48,993 nucleotides of DNA from an uncultured Bacteroidales bacterium (GTDB taxonomy: Bacteria > Bacteroidota > Bacteroidia > Bacteroidales > UBA932), in assembly GCA_949295645.1 (NCBI GenBank), contig CASFLY010000014.1, positions 1 to 48,993 on the forward strand. Reading direction: 5' to 3'. The notes beneath the pieces are model-generated. The model saw only the letters and a program-made list of their open reading frames with translations, was not told the DNA's origin and did no database searches. The translations under genes were made by a program, and so were the position numbers. Position 1 is the first letter of the stretch, and each line of letters starts with the position of its first letter. Shown in pieces: positions 25,666 to 34,123 of the stretch.

Positions 25666-27012
25666 TCAGTCGGACGAAACGACCAGCTCCACGTCATCCA
25701 AAGACTTGTCCTTGCCGGCAGGAACTCCGAGACGGGCTACATCCTTGGCGGACTTGACTATGCTGCGGCCTGAGTCCTTGAGCTTGGCATTGCACTTTTC
25801 GTAGGCTTCATGCGCATCGTCGAGCCTGCGTCCCAGGACTTCGAACGTCTTGACGAGTTCGGCCACACGTTCGATCATCTTTGTGGCTCCGTCGATGATC
25901 TTTTCCTGGTTGCGGACCTGTTCGGTGTTGCGCCAGGCTATGGTAATCATACGCAGGAACGGCATCAGGGTCTCCTCCGTCGTAATCAGGACATTCCTGG
26001 AGAAAGCATCCCTCCATACGTTCGGATCCTCGCTGTAGGCAAGCTGCAGGGCCGAATAGTTCGGGACGAACATCACTGTGTAGTCAAGCATCCTGTGCCC
26101 CGGAGCCAGGTAGCCCGAATAGTTCTTGCCCGAGAGCCTGCGCACCTGCTCCCTTATGGAAGAGAGGTTCCTTGCGGACGCCTCCTTGCGGGCAGCCTCG
26201 TCCGAGGCCTGGATATAGTCGGAGAATGCGGCCAGAGACACCTTCGAATCTATCACCACGTCGTTCTTGTCCGGGAAATGGACGATATAGTCGGGACGCA
26301 TCTTCGAACCGCTGTCCTCGTTCAGGATCACGTTGCCCTTGCTGTCCCTCAGGGTGACTTCGCGGTCATAGTTGACGCCTTCGATAAAGCCTTCGTTGTC
26401 GAAAAGGGTCTGGAGGATGGTTTCCCCCCAGCATCCCTGCATCTTGTTCTGTCCGCGCAGGGCATCGGCAAGGTTGTCCGCCTTGCTGCCTATGGATTTT
26501 GTGTTTTCCTCGAGATTCCTTATGGCGCTGGCCAGGCTTTCCTTCATCGCGGAAGAAGTCTCGGTCTGGGTCTTCCTGTTCGACTCGAAAGCCTCTTTCA
26601 TATTCTTTATGTCCCGCTCCAGACCTCCGGTGATGGTGGAAAAGGTCTCATGCGCCTTTTTGTTCAGTTCTTCCTCCCGTTTGCGCAGAAGTTCGTCCGT
26701 CTCCGCCTTCATTTCGGCTTTCAAAGCCTCGATCTGCCTTGTCAGGGCCTCGGCATGAGTCTTGCGGACTTCTTCAAGCGCCTTCTCGCCGGACTGGCGC
26801 ACCTCCTCCTCTATGCGTCTGTGCGCCTGCGCCTCGGTTTCGAGTCTTGCCTGCAGGGCATGCGCTTCTGCCTCCCGGGAAAGGAGTTCCTTTTCCCTGG
26901 ATCTGATTTCGGATTCCAAGGTTTTTGTCCTGGAAGAAAAATATAAGTAGACCGCTGCCGCGGCAATGGCGGCGGAAGCCACCGCTACGGCCAATATCAA
27001 AAGTCCCTGCAT
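25666..27012 (-). CDS. rmuC: RmuC-family DNA recombination protein
   Basis: A 448-residue protein. The start at 27012 (MQGLLIL) puts a single membrane helix at about residues 3-24; an upstream ATG at 27075 is less likely. A long coiled coil follows (about 28-160), rich in Glu, Lys and Ala heptads, then the RmuC core with GCWGETILQTLFDNEGF, RPDYIVHFPDKNDVVIDSKVSL and the LAPGHRMLDYTVMFVP segment. RmuC limits DNA inversions and rearrangements in E. coli; its core belongs to the PD-(D/E)xK nuclease-like group. Confidence 0.95.
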   Translation of the reverse strand: MQGLLILAVAVASAAIAAAAVYLYFSSRTKTLESEIRSREKELLSREAEAHALQARLETEAQAHRRIEEEVRQSGEKALEEVRKTHAEALTRQIEALKAEMKAETDELLRKREEELNKKAHETFSTITGGLERDIKNMKEAFESNRKTQTETSSAMKESLASAIRNLEENTKSIGSKADNLADALRGQNKMQGCWGETILQTLFDNEGFIEGVNYDREVTLRDSKGNVILNEDSGSKMRPDYIVHFPDKNDVVIDSKVSLAAFSDYIQASDEAARKEASARNLSSIREQVRRLSGKNYSGYLAPGHRMLDYTVMFVPNYSALQLAYSEDPNVWRDAFSRNVLITTEETLMPFLRMITIAWRNTEQVRNQEKIIDGATKMIERVAELVKTFEVLGRRLDDAHEAYEKCNAKLKDSGRSIVKSAKDVARLGVPAGKDKSLDDVELVVSSD

Positions 27013-27056
27013 AATATATTCCTGCAAATTACAATTAACGTCTGTCAGGCACGGCA

Positions 27057-27557
27057 TCAATAGAATTCCTTGCATTCGACGTAATCGGCGGCATTGTGCC
27101 GGATCATTTTCAGGATGGCTTCGGAACCGTCCTTGACCTTTTTTGCCGGGATTCCGGCATAGATCCCGGGCTCCAGAACGCTGTTTGCCAGGACGACCGC
27201 CCCGGCTGCGATGACCGTCCCGGACGGAACCACGGCATTGTCCATCACGATGGCCCCCATCCCGATGAGCACATCGTCTCCGATTACCGCCCCGTGCACG
27301 ATGGCATTGTGTCCCACAGTCACGTCATTACCGATTTTCACCGTCGAGACATCAGGCGTGGCATGCATCACGGCACATTCCTGCACGTTCACCCTGTCGC
27401 CCAGGACAATGCTTCCGACATCGCCCCTGAGCACTGCCCCGTACCAGATGCTGCAGTCATCCCCGAGAGTCACATCTCCCACCAGCACTGCATTCTCCGC
27501 CACGAACACGCCTTTTCCCATACGCGGCGTCATTCCCTTATACTCTTTCAATATCAT
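27057..27557 (-). CDS. Gamma-class carbonic anhydrase-like hexapeptide-repeat protein
   Basis: A 166-residue left-handed beta-helix protein. Hexapeptide repeats run through most of the length (VLVGDVTLGDDC, GAVLRGDVGSI, VTVGHNAIVHGAVIGDDV). The three zinc ligands of the gamma class are present: His65, His83 and His88. It is close to the YrdA/PaaY group, which have variable carbonic anhydrase or thioesterase-related activity, so the reaction is not certain. The start at 27557 is supported by a strong AGGAGG seven bases upstream. Confidence 0.93.
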   Translation of the reverse strand: MILKEYKGMTPRMGKGVFVAENAVLVGDVTLGDDCSIWYGAVLRGDVGSIVLGDRVNVQECAVMHATPDVSTVKIGNDVTVGHNAIVHGAVIGDDVLIGMGAIVMDNAVVPSGTVIAAGAVVLANSVLEPGIYAGIPAKKVKDGSEAILKMIRHNAADYVECKEFY

Positions 27558-27564
27558 AATATAA

Positions 27565-27570
27565 CCTCCT
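27565..27570 (-). promoter_or_regulatory. Strong Shine-Dalgarno sequence AGGAGG
   Basis: A full AGGAGG lies seven bases before the carbonic-anhydrase ATG and one base after the stop of the upstream dehydrogenase gene. Such sites are uncommon in Bacteroidota. It decides the start over the ATG at 27575. Confidence 0.75.
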
Positions 27571-27571
27571 G

Positions 27572-28498
27572 TCACCAGTTTTCTCCGATATTCTCCGCAA
27601 TTTTCAATACCAGTCTGTTCCTTGCCTCTACCGAAGCCCAGGCCGTATGCGGCGTCAGGGACAGCCTTTCCTGATGCTTCACCTTCGAAAGCGGATTCGC
27701 CACCTTGAGAGGTTCCTCGGAATACACATCCAAGGCCGCGCCTGCAATCCTGCCGGAATCCACAGCCCCGGCTAAGGCCGCCTCGTCGACAATCCCTCCG
27801 CGGCCCATATTCACTATCACGGCAGAAGGCTTCATCAGAGCCAGCTCCTCCGTCCCCACCAAACCGGCAGTCCTCTCATTCAGAGGGGCATGAACGGAAA
27901 TGACATCGGACTCGGACATCAGCCGCTCCAGCGGCACGCTCGGCCAGTCGGTACAATGCGATGTGCCCGAAGTCGAATAATATATCACCTTCATGCCGAA
28001 AGCTTCCGCCACCCGGGCCACCCTGCGGCCTATCGTCCCCATTCCGATGATGCCTATGGTCTTGCCGTCGAGTTCGAAAAACGGTTCGGAAACATCGGTA
28101 AACATCCCGCTCCAGGAATACCGTCCAGATTTCACCCTGGCATCGTAGTACGGGAGTCTGCCGACCAGACTAAGGATGTGCATAAACGTGCTCTGTACCA
28201 CAGACTCCGTCGAATATCCGGCTACGTTCTTCACCGGAATCCCCTTCGAAGCCGCATATTCCAGATCGATATTGTTGACCCCTGTCGCCGCCTCGCAGAC
28301 GAGTTTCAGATTCTTCGCCGCATCCATCAGTTCCGGAGTCACCTTCACCTTGTTCACAATCATCACATCGCAGTCCTTCACCCTCTCCATGGCTTCCTCA
28401 GCCGTCGAGTTCGCGTAACATACCAGCTCCCCGAGCTTCTCAATCGGGGCAAAGGACACATTCCCCAATGTCCCCGCATCCAAAAACACAATCTTCAT
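27572..28498 (-). CDS. D-2-hydroxyacid dehydrogenase (glycerate/phosphoglycerate dehydrogenase type)
   Basis: A 308-residue NAD(H)-dependent cytoplasmic dehydrogenase. The Rossmann motif GMGTIGRR lies at about 152-159. The catalytic triad of the family is complete: Arg233 in MGRGG, Glu262 in SEEP and His284 in TPHTAW. The size and the lack of a C-terminal ACT domain exclude a long SerA; hydroxypyruvate/glycerate dehydrogenase is the nearest description, but several 2-ketoacids are possible. It is probably cotranscribed with the carbonic-anhydrase-like gene, whose ribosome site begins right after its stop. Confidence 0.93.
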   Translation of the reverse strand: MKIVFLDAGTLGNVSFAPIEKLGELVCYANSTAEEAMERVKDCDVMIVNKVKVTPELMDAAKNLKLVCEAATGVNNIDLEYAASKGIPVKNVAGYSTESVVQSTFMHILSLVGRLPYYDARVKSGRYSWSGMFTDVSEPFFELDGKTIGIIGMGTIGRRVARVAEAFGMKVIYYSTSGTSHCTDWPSVPLERLMSESDVISVHAPLNERTAGLVGTEELALMKPSAVIVNMGRGGIVDEAALAGAVDSGRIAGAALDVYSEEPLKVANPLSKVKHQERLSLTPHTAWASVEARNRLVLKIAENIGENW

Positions 28499-28540
28499 TA
28501 TATTCCTCGAATAAATTAGTTTCAGATATCATTCCGAAGG

Positions 28541-28706
28541 CGGCAGGAGGGTAGAGGGTGCGGGGGCATTGGCTCCCGAAACCGACGACAAACCGAAAGC
28601 TGTCAAACTTGTTTGGACAGCTAAGGTGCGAAGGAGGAAAACCATAGGTTAAAGGGAGGGGACCCACGATGTGGGGAGGACCCCCGCACCCTCTACCCTC
28701 CTGCCG
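28541..28706. repeat. Nested inverted-repeat element, 26-bp perfect arms
   Basis: The 218-bp gap 28499-28716 holds no gene. CGGCAGGAGGGTAGAGGG plus eight more bases (28541-28566) is repeated exactly inverted at 28681-28706. Inside are a hairpin AGCTGTC (28598-28604)/GACAGCT (28616-28622) with an inner AAAC/GTTT stem, and a small CCCAC/GTGGG hairpin (28663-28675). The arms are purine-rich on one strand. There is no T-run for a normal terminator. It may be a miniature mobile element, a repetitive intergenic element or a structured 3' end of the bat transcript. Confidence 0.8.
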
Positions 28707-28716
28707 TCCACCATAT

Positions 28717-31308
28717 CTAAATAATTTCCATGTCTTCGGATTTCATCCAACCCTGACGTCCATCAGCCAGTTCGATATTCCGCCATTCCCCCACTTCGTC
28801 CAAAACCGTCACCTTCGTCCCCTCATGCAGGATGAACAGATCCGTGGAAGTCTCCGCCGACGGCGAACTCTTTACCGACACTACCGGAGTCATAATCACC
28901 GCACCGTCCTTCCGCATATAGTCAGCCTTCTGCCAGAACGAGAAAGACACGGACATCACCGTAAGCAGGAAGAACACTATCGCGGTAAAGAACCCGGCCC
29001 TGCGCAGAGCCAGCGACCCGGAAAGCAGGAACAGCAGAAGGGCTGCCGCCATGATCGCGAAAAGAATTATCCCTGTCACGGCCCAGGTGTCGGAATCCAG
29101 CGCATAGCACAGGTCCCTGACCCAGGTCTTGAGAATGAATTCAGGCACCGGCTCTATCCTGTCCTGGATGAAATCCGAAACCACGGCCGCATTGTACCTT
29201 GCATCCGAATAGGACGGATCGAGTTTCAGCGCCCTTTCATAATAAAGTATGGCCATAGACACATCCCCGTTCTTGTAATGCGCATTGCCGAGGTTGCAGT
29301 ACAGCGCCGGAGACTCCAGCCCCGCATTCTCGATCGCCGTATACGCAGCGACCGCATCCTCCCAGAGCCCTTCCGAATAAGCCGCATTCGCGGCATTGAA
29401 CAGAGAATCCACATAGTCTCCGGCAGCATATCCCGACACCGGCAGTCCCGACATCAGCAGGACGGCGGCCACAACGGCCACTCCTGTCTTCTTCCTGTTT
29501 TTCATATAAGAATCGATAGACGAAATCACCTCTACGGCATCCTGATAATGGGCCGACATGGCTGCATTTCCGGAATCCGGAGAATACCTCGCGAACTCGC
29601 ACGCATCCAACAGTGCCCCGAAACGCGCCCGGACCTCCTCCGGAACACCTCTCCCGGCAAGTTCCTCCGAAATCCTCTCCCTGGAAAGCTCCGCCACGGA
29701 CATATTCAGTTTGTCCGACACATAGCCTGTCAGGGCCTTGTGCAGCTCATCATAGAACGCAGTGTAAAGATTCTGAGACAGGTACTCGGAGGCCTTGCGC
29801 AGACGCTTGCGAGCCATCTTGGTGGCACCCCTGTTCTTCGACCCTGCCACATCGGCCCTGCGTGCGGCGACAAACCTCAGAAGCAGGAAGGCCGCAGCTC
29901 CGACAATGACGACAAGCGCCATCACCGCCCAGAACAGGACAGTACCGGCAAAGAAATCCCCTTTGGCGGCAAGTCTCAGATCCTTGGTATCGATAAACCT
30001 TATATCCTGGTTCAGATCCTTGACCCCCCTTCTTGCGACACCTGGCACCGTTACCGGGCCGGCCGCCTCGGATTCATTGCCCTTGACTACGGAAAACGGC
30101 AGAAGCGGAGTCGCGACGGTCACGTATTTCCCTGCATTTATGTCATAATAGCTGTACTTTATCGGGGCTATGGCAAAATCTCCGGCACTTCGCGGAATAA
30201 ACGGGAACTCGTACGTCTTGCTGCCGGAAATCCCGCCGGAAGCCTTGTCTATGGACTCCGAAACCTTGGTGTCGTACACCTCGAAATCAGGAGGGAAGAC
30301 CACATCCGGCTCCTCCAGAAGGGATACGTTCCCCTTTCCGCTTATCTTCACTATCAGCGAAGCCGCATCGTGAGTGCGGAGGGAATCCTTGCTCAGGGAG
30401 GCGGAAATGCTGAACTGTCCTACCCCGCCCTTGAACGATGCAGGGGCTCCCGACGGAAGGGGCGAGACGTTTATGGTATATGACGGAGTGCTGATGCGTT
30501 TGCGCACAGTCCTGTACTCGTCGAAAAACTCGTCGAAAATGCTGACGCTCCCGGTAGAGACGGTCCTGACATTGACAAGGCACACAAGTTCGGCCGGGTC
30601 GATCTTCAGCTGTCCGGACTGCTGCGGGATAAGGATGTACTTTCTGAGCAGGGCGGCATTGTATATCCTGTCGTTCATGCTCTCCCTGTGGAACTCTATG
30701 TTGGACGGAGCCTCTATTTCCTGATTCCAGAAACCGTTGAACGAAGGGAAGCGGGCGTCTTCGAAACCTGCTATGTTGACCCTCTGGTACAGCTTCAGCG
30801 TGGCCACGACAGGTTCGCCGACGACCACATTCCGCTTGCTGAATGTCAGTCTGAGGAAAAGGTTGTCATCGGAAATGTCGGCAGAGACCTGTCCGGATGA
30901 AGACGGAGAGCCCTGCTGTCCGGCCGATGCGCCCTGCGACACTACGGAGATGCTGACCGGCTCCGTGGAAAAGGTCTTGCCCTTTACCGTCACGCTGGCC
31001 CCGGGTATGGAAAATGTCCCTGTCTTCTTGGGGGTAAGTATGTAGGTGTACGTGAACTGGGAAGATTTGGTTCTTTTCCCGTTTATGATCTGTATGCTCG
31101 TGGAACGTCCCTGCTGTGGCCCCCAGACCAGCTGGAAGTCATCTCCCTGAGACCATTCGAATCCCGAAGGGGAATTCTCGCCTTCATAGATGAAGGTAAC
31201 GTTGAACTGTTCGTCGAGAGACACCACATCCGGCACCTCGACCCTCAACTGGGCAGACATTGCCACAGCCTGCAATATTACAAATAGCGTCAGCAATAAT
31301 TTTTTCAT
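28717..31308 (-). CDS. BatD-BatE fusion protein
   Basis: An 863-residue envelope protein. Residues 1-20 are a signal peptide; about 20-455 form the BatD region of beta-sandwich domains, with DDNLFLRLTFSKRNVVVGEPV typical of it; a membrane helix lies at about 456-478; then a cytoplasmic segment runs to 600. At residue 602 a BatE-like unit begins (MKNRKK and a hydrophobic helix that would be a signal peptide if separate), with TPR motifs (about 628-700), two more helices and an SH3-like C-terminal domain. The two genes are joined without a stop. Bat proteins are linked to oxygen tolerance in Bacteroides; the mechanism is not settled. Confidence 0.9.
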   Translation of the reverse strand: MKKLLLTLFVILQAVAMSAQLRVEVPDVVSLDEQFNVTFIYEGENSPSGFEWSQGDDFQLVWGPQQGRSTSIQIINGKRTKSSQFTYTYILTPKKTGTFSIPGASVTVKGKTFSTEPVSISVVSQGASAGQQGSPSSSGQVSADISDDNLFLRLTFSKRNVVVGEPVVATLKLYQRVNIAGFEDARFPSFNGFWNQEIEAPSNIEFHRESMNDRIYNAALLRKYILIPQQSGQLKIDPAELVCLVNVRTVSTGSVSIFDEFFDEYRTVRKRISTPSYTINVSPLPSGAPASFKGGVGQFSISASLSKDSLRTHDAASLIVKISGKGNVSLLEEPDVVFPPDFEVYDTKVSESIDKASGGISGSKTYEFPFIPRSAGDFAIAPIKYSYYDINAGKYVTVATPLLPFSVVKGNESEAAGPVTVPGVARRGVKDLNQDIRFIDTKDLRLAAKGDFFAGTVLFWAVMALVVIVGAAAFLLLRFVAARRADVAGSKNRGATKMARKRLRKASEYLSQNLYTAFYDELHKALTGYVSDKLNMSVAELSRERISEELAGRGVPEEVRARFGALLDACEFARYSPDSGNAAMSAHYQDAVEVISSIDSYMKNRKKTGVAVVAAVLLMSGLPVSGYAAGDYVDSLFNAANAAYSEGLWEDAVAAYTAIENAGLESPALYCNLGNAHYKNGDVSMAILYYERALKLDPSYSDARYNAAVVSDFIQDRIEPVPEFILKTWVRDLCYALDSDTWAVTGIILFAIMAAALLLFLLSGSLALRRAGFFTAIVFFLLTVMSVSFSFWQKADYMRKDGAVIMTPVVSVKSSPSAETSTDLFILHEGTKVTVLDEVGEWRNIELADGRQGWMKSEDMEII

Positions 31309-31342
31309 TTCGACCCTTCGTTTTTCAATAGTAATGACTGTT

Positions 31343-32104
31343 TTACCAGTTTTTCTCCCTCTGTCTGGACTTCATCACGGCAGCCTTTTCCTTTTTCACC
31401 TTGTCCTGCGTCTCCTTCTCCTTGGCCATTATGGCATTGAGCATCTGCTGAGCCGCCTGCTTGCTTATCTGAGGCTGCGGCTGCTGTCCGGACTGCTGCT
31501 GGCGGGAGTCGTCCTGATTCCGGCCGTTGTCATCGCTGTCATCATTACGGTCGTCCCGGTCCTTGTCGTTTTCATTGTCCTTGTTATCCCGATTATCCTT
31601 GTTGTCCTGATTGTTCTGATTGTTCTGATTGTCCTGATTGTTCTGGTTATTCTGATTATTCTGCTGATCCTCCAGTTTCTTTTTCGCGTAGATATAGTTC
31701 TCTTTCGCATCGAGATCGCCGGGGTTCGCAAGCAGGGCCGACCTGTAGGCATCCACCGCGCCCTGATAATCCTTCAGGGCCAGGGCCGTATTGCCGGTAT
31801 TGTAATAGTAGTCCGACGAATACCCCGAGACCGGAGCCTGTCCGGCAACGGTATCGAGCACAGACCGCGCTTCCTGATAATTTTCAAGACGGTACAGGGC
31901 ATTGGCCAGATTGTAGGAAGCGGCAAAAGAAGCGGAATCCCTGAGCAAGGCCTTCTGGTAATCCACCACCGCCTCGCGGAACTCCCCCTTCGCAAAATTC
32001 CTGTTGCCACGGCGGACATCCTTCCTGTCGTCATCCCGGGCAATGGCAGCGACAGCCGGAACCGTCGCCAGCAATATCATTATGGACAATATTCTCGTTT
32101 TCAT
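31343..32104 (-). CDS. batC: BatC, TPR protein with Asn/Asp/Gln-rich segment
   Basis: A 253-residue protein with a signal peptide (about 1-22), TPR motifs (about 28-130) and a low-complexity segment of about 65 residues made of QNN, QDN and Asp/Lys/Arg repeats, followed by a basic C-terminus. TPR units typically hold protein complexes together, and BatC is a member of the Bat aerotolerance group in Bacteroides. The gene lies between batB and the batD-batE fusion with gaps of 12 and 34 bases. The low-complexity part is encoded by a 9-bp tandem repeat and may vary in length. Confidence 0.92.
   Translation of the reverse strand: MKTRILSIMILLATVPAVAAIARDDDRKDVRRGNRNFAKGEFREAVVDYQKALLRDSASFAASYNLANALYRLENYQEARSVLDTVAGQAPVSGYSSDYYYNTGNTALALKDYQGAVDAYRSALLANPGDLDAKENYIYAKKKLEDQQNNQNNQNNQDNQNNQNNQDNKDNRDNKDNENDKDRDDRNDDSDDNGRNQDDSRQQQSGQQPQPQISKQAAQQMLNAIMAKEKETQDKVKKEKAAVMKSRQREKNW
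31600..31664. repeat. 9-bp tandem repeat inside batC
   Basis: About seven imperfect copies of a 9-bp unit (ATTGTTCTG on the plus strand), encoding Gln-Asn-Asn or Gln-Asp-Asn units. Since the unit is a multiple of three, length changes keep the frame. Confidence 0.8.
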
Positions 32105-32116
32105 ATCCGGATTTTT

Positions 32117-33115
32117 CTACAGCAAATGTTTACGCACTTTCCTCTCTCCGATCAGCATCTCGATGACAAGCAGGGCAAGGGCTATGGCGAAAAAATACAT
32201 GTACTGCTCGTCGAACTCCTCGAACACCACCGAACTGAACATCTCCTCGTCCATCTTCTTGATGTCGTCCACGATAGGGTTCAGCCCGAACTCGCTCATC
32301 CCAGCCCTGACGTATGCACCGCCGCCTGCCGAAGCTATGTCCCTGAGGGTCTTCTCGTCGAGTCTCGACACCACGATGTTTCCGTCCTTGTCCTTGAGCA
32401 GCCCGCCCTGGTACGGGATCGGCTTGCCTTCCGAAGAGCCCACGCCTATGGTAAAGACCTTGATACCCATCTCTGCGGCCTGTTTTGCGGCTGCGACCGG
32501 GTCATCCTCATGGTTTTCGCCGTCGGTTATCACTATTATGGCCCTGCTCCTCTCGCTCTGGGCGCTGAAACTCCTGATACAGGTAGTGATGGCCTCTCCC
32601 AGAGCAGTACCCTGAATCGGGACGGACTCGGTGTTGATGCTGTTCAGGAACATCTTCGCCGAGGCATAGTCGGTCGTGACAGGAAGCTGGACGAATGATG
32701 TCCCCGCGAAGACGACAAGGCCTATCCTGTCATCGCGCAGCTTGTCCACAAGACTTGCGATGGACAGTTTCGCACGTTCGAGACGGTTCGGCGAGTAGTC
32801 CTCTGCCATCATCGAATTCGAAACGTCCAGGGCTATCATGATTTCCACCCCCTTGATGTTCCTCTCCTTGAGTTTGGCCCCTATCTGAGGCCTCGACAGG
32901 CCTATCACAAAGAAAAAGAACGCCATCGCGAACAGAGTCAGCCTCACCCAGCCTTTGGAGGAGGATACGGACGGCATCAGTTCCCCGACCAGCTCCCTGT
33001 CCCCGAAACGGGATATCCGTCTTTTCCGGAAATGCCGCATCACGGCATAGGCCACGAAAAAGACAGGTACGAGCAGGAGCAATATCAAATAATGCGCTTG
33101 TGCAAAATTTATCAT
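32117..33115 (-). CDS. batB: BatB, von Willebrand factor A membrane protein
   Basis: A 332-residue membrane protein. It has hydrophobic helices at about 8-26 and 57-74, a VWA domain (about 90-290) with an intact metal-ion site (DVSNS, Asp97-Ser99-Ser101; TDYAS; ITDGENHEDD), and a C-terminal helix near 308-322. VWA domains bind partner proteins through a divalent metal. It belongs to the Bat set and is paralogous to batA just upstream, 18 bp apart. It likely works with the MoxR ATPase at the start of the operon. Confidence 0.95.
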   Translation of the reverse strand: MINFAQAHYLILLLLVPVFFVAYAVMRHFRKRRISRFGDRELVGELMPSVSSSKGWVRLTLFAMAFFFFVIGLSRPQIGAKLKERNIKGVEIMIALDVSNSMMAEDYSPNRLERAKLSIASLVDKLRDDRIGLVVFAGTSFVQLPVTTDYASAKMFLNSINTESVPIQGTALGEAITTCIRSFSAQSERSRAIIVITDGENHEDDPVAAAKQAAEMGIKVFTIGVGSSEGKPIPYQGGLLKDKDGNIVVSRLDEKTLRDIASAGGGAYVRAGMSEFGLNPIVDDIKKMDEEMFSSVVFEEFDEQYMYFFAIALALLVIEMLIGERKVRKHLL

Positions 33116-33133
33116 AACACTGACCTCCGACTT

Positions 33134-34120
33134 TTAAGGCAACCGCCTCAACACGAATACTCTCAGAAGGAACTCCAAAAGCAGGGCTGCAAGGGCCACA
33201 AGGGCGTACGTCCCGAAAAGTTCCTTGTAGACGGGGAAACTGTCGACCGTGGTGCGGACTTTCTCCATCCGGTTTATCTCGCTGTATATCTCCATCAGTT
33301 TGGTATTGTCCGTAGCACGGAAATACTGGCCTCCGGTAGCCTCGGCGATTTCCCTGAGCAGGTCTTCGTCTATTTCCACCTGCACCTTCTGGATGTCGAC
33401 GCCCCACGGGGTCATCACCGGGTAAGGTGCAAGGCCCCGGGCCCCGACGCCTACGGTATAGACACGTACCCCGTAAGTCTCGGCTATCTGCGCAGCCATC
33501 TGCGGAGTGATTTCCCCGGAGTTGTTCACTCCGTCGGTCAACAGGATGACCACACGGCTTTTCGCGTCCGAATCCTTCATCCTCGCCACGGCAGTCGCCA
33601 GGCCGTTTCCTATGGCTGTCCCGTCCTCTATAAGGTCGGTCTGGACTTCCTTCATCAGGTTTATCAGCGTAGACCTGTCGGTAGTCATAGGACACTGGGT
33701 AAAGCTCTCCCCGGCAAAGACCACGATTCCGATCCGGTCATACGGACGCTGGGCGATGAATTCTATGGCAATGTCCTTCGCCGCGCTGAGCCTGTCCGGG
33801 GTAAAATCCCTCGCCAGCATACTGGTGGACACGTCCATAGCCAGCATTATGTCTATTCCTTCGGAATCCGTCTTTTCAATCTGCCCGGCAGACCTCGGAC
33901 GCGCTATGGCTATGACTATCATCACCATAGCCAATATCCTCAGGACAAAAGGCAAATGGCGCAAGACCCCGAGGACAGACTTTCCGGACTTCATCCACGG
34001 AACAATGACCGACACCCGCAGGTGAGGGGCCCGCTTTCTCCACTCCATATATACGTAATGGAGTATCATCAGCAGCGGGATTATCTCGAGCCAGAGTAAT
34101 TTCGGATATTCAAAAAACAT
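33134..34120 (-). CDS. batA: BatA, von Willebrand factor A membrane protein
   Basis: A 328-residue paralogue of BatB with the same plan: helices at about 10-22 and 55-73, VWA domain with DVSTS (Asp96-Ser98-Ser100) and LTDGVNNSGE, and a C-terminal helix. The metal-site residues are complete. In MoxR-associated systems VWA proteins are clients or adaptors of the MoxR ATPase. The gene follows the bat-associated protein by three bases. Confidence 0.95.
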   Translation of the reverse strand: MFFEYPKLLWLEIIPLLMILHYVYMEWRKRAPHLRVSVIVPWMKSGKSVLGVLRHLPFVLRILAMVMIVIAIARPRSAGQIEKTDSEGIDIMLAMDVSTSMLARDFTPDRLSAAKDIAIEFIAQRPYDRIGIVVFAGESFTQCPMTTDRSTLINLMKEVQTDLIEDGTAIGNGLATAVARMKDSDAKSRVVILLTDGVNNSGEITPQMAAQIAETYGVRVYTVGVGARGLAPYPVMTPWGVDIQKVQVEIDEDLLREIAEATGGQYFRATDNTKLMEIYSEINRMEKVRTTVDSFPVYKELFGTYALVALAALLLEFLLRVFVLRRLP

Positions 34121-34123
34121 AGT

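Noticed and set aside
28527-28717. Target-site duplication around the inverted-repeat element
   Set aside because: ATATC occurs on both sides, but at unequal distance from the arms; five bases are too few to be convincing.
28669-30483. 604-codon plus-strand frame opposite the batD-batE fusion
   Set aside because: Low-complexity, rich in Arg, His and Pro, and antisense to a clear gene; a shadow.
31190-32698. Plus-strand frame with a Leu/Ile/Val-rich run opposite batC and batB
   Set aside because: The hydrophobic run is the complement of the Gln-Asn repeat in batC, not a membrane protein.
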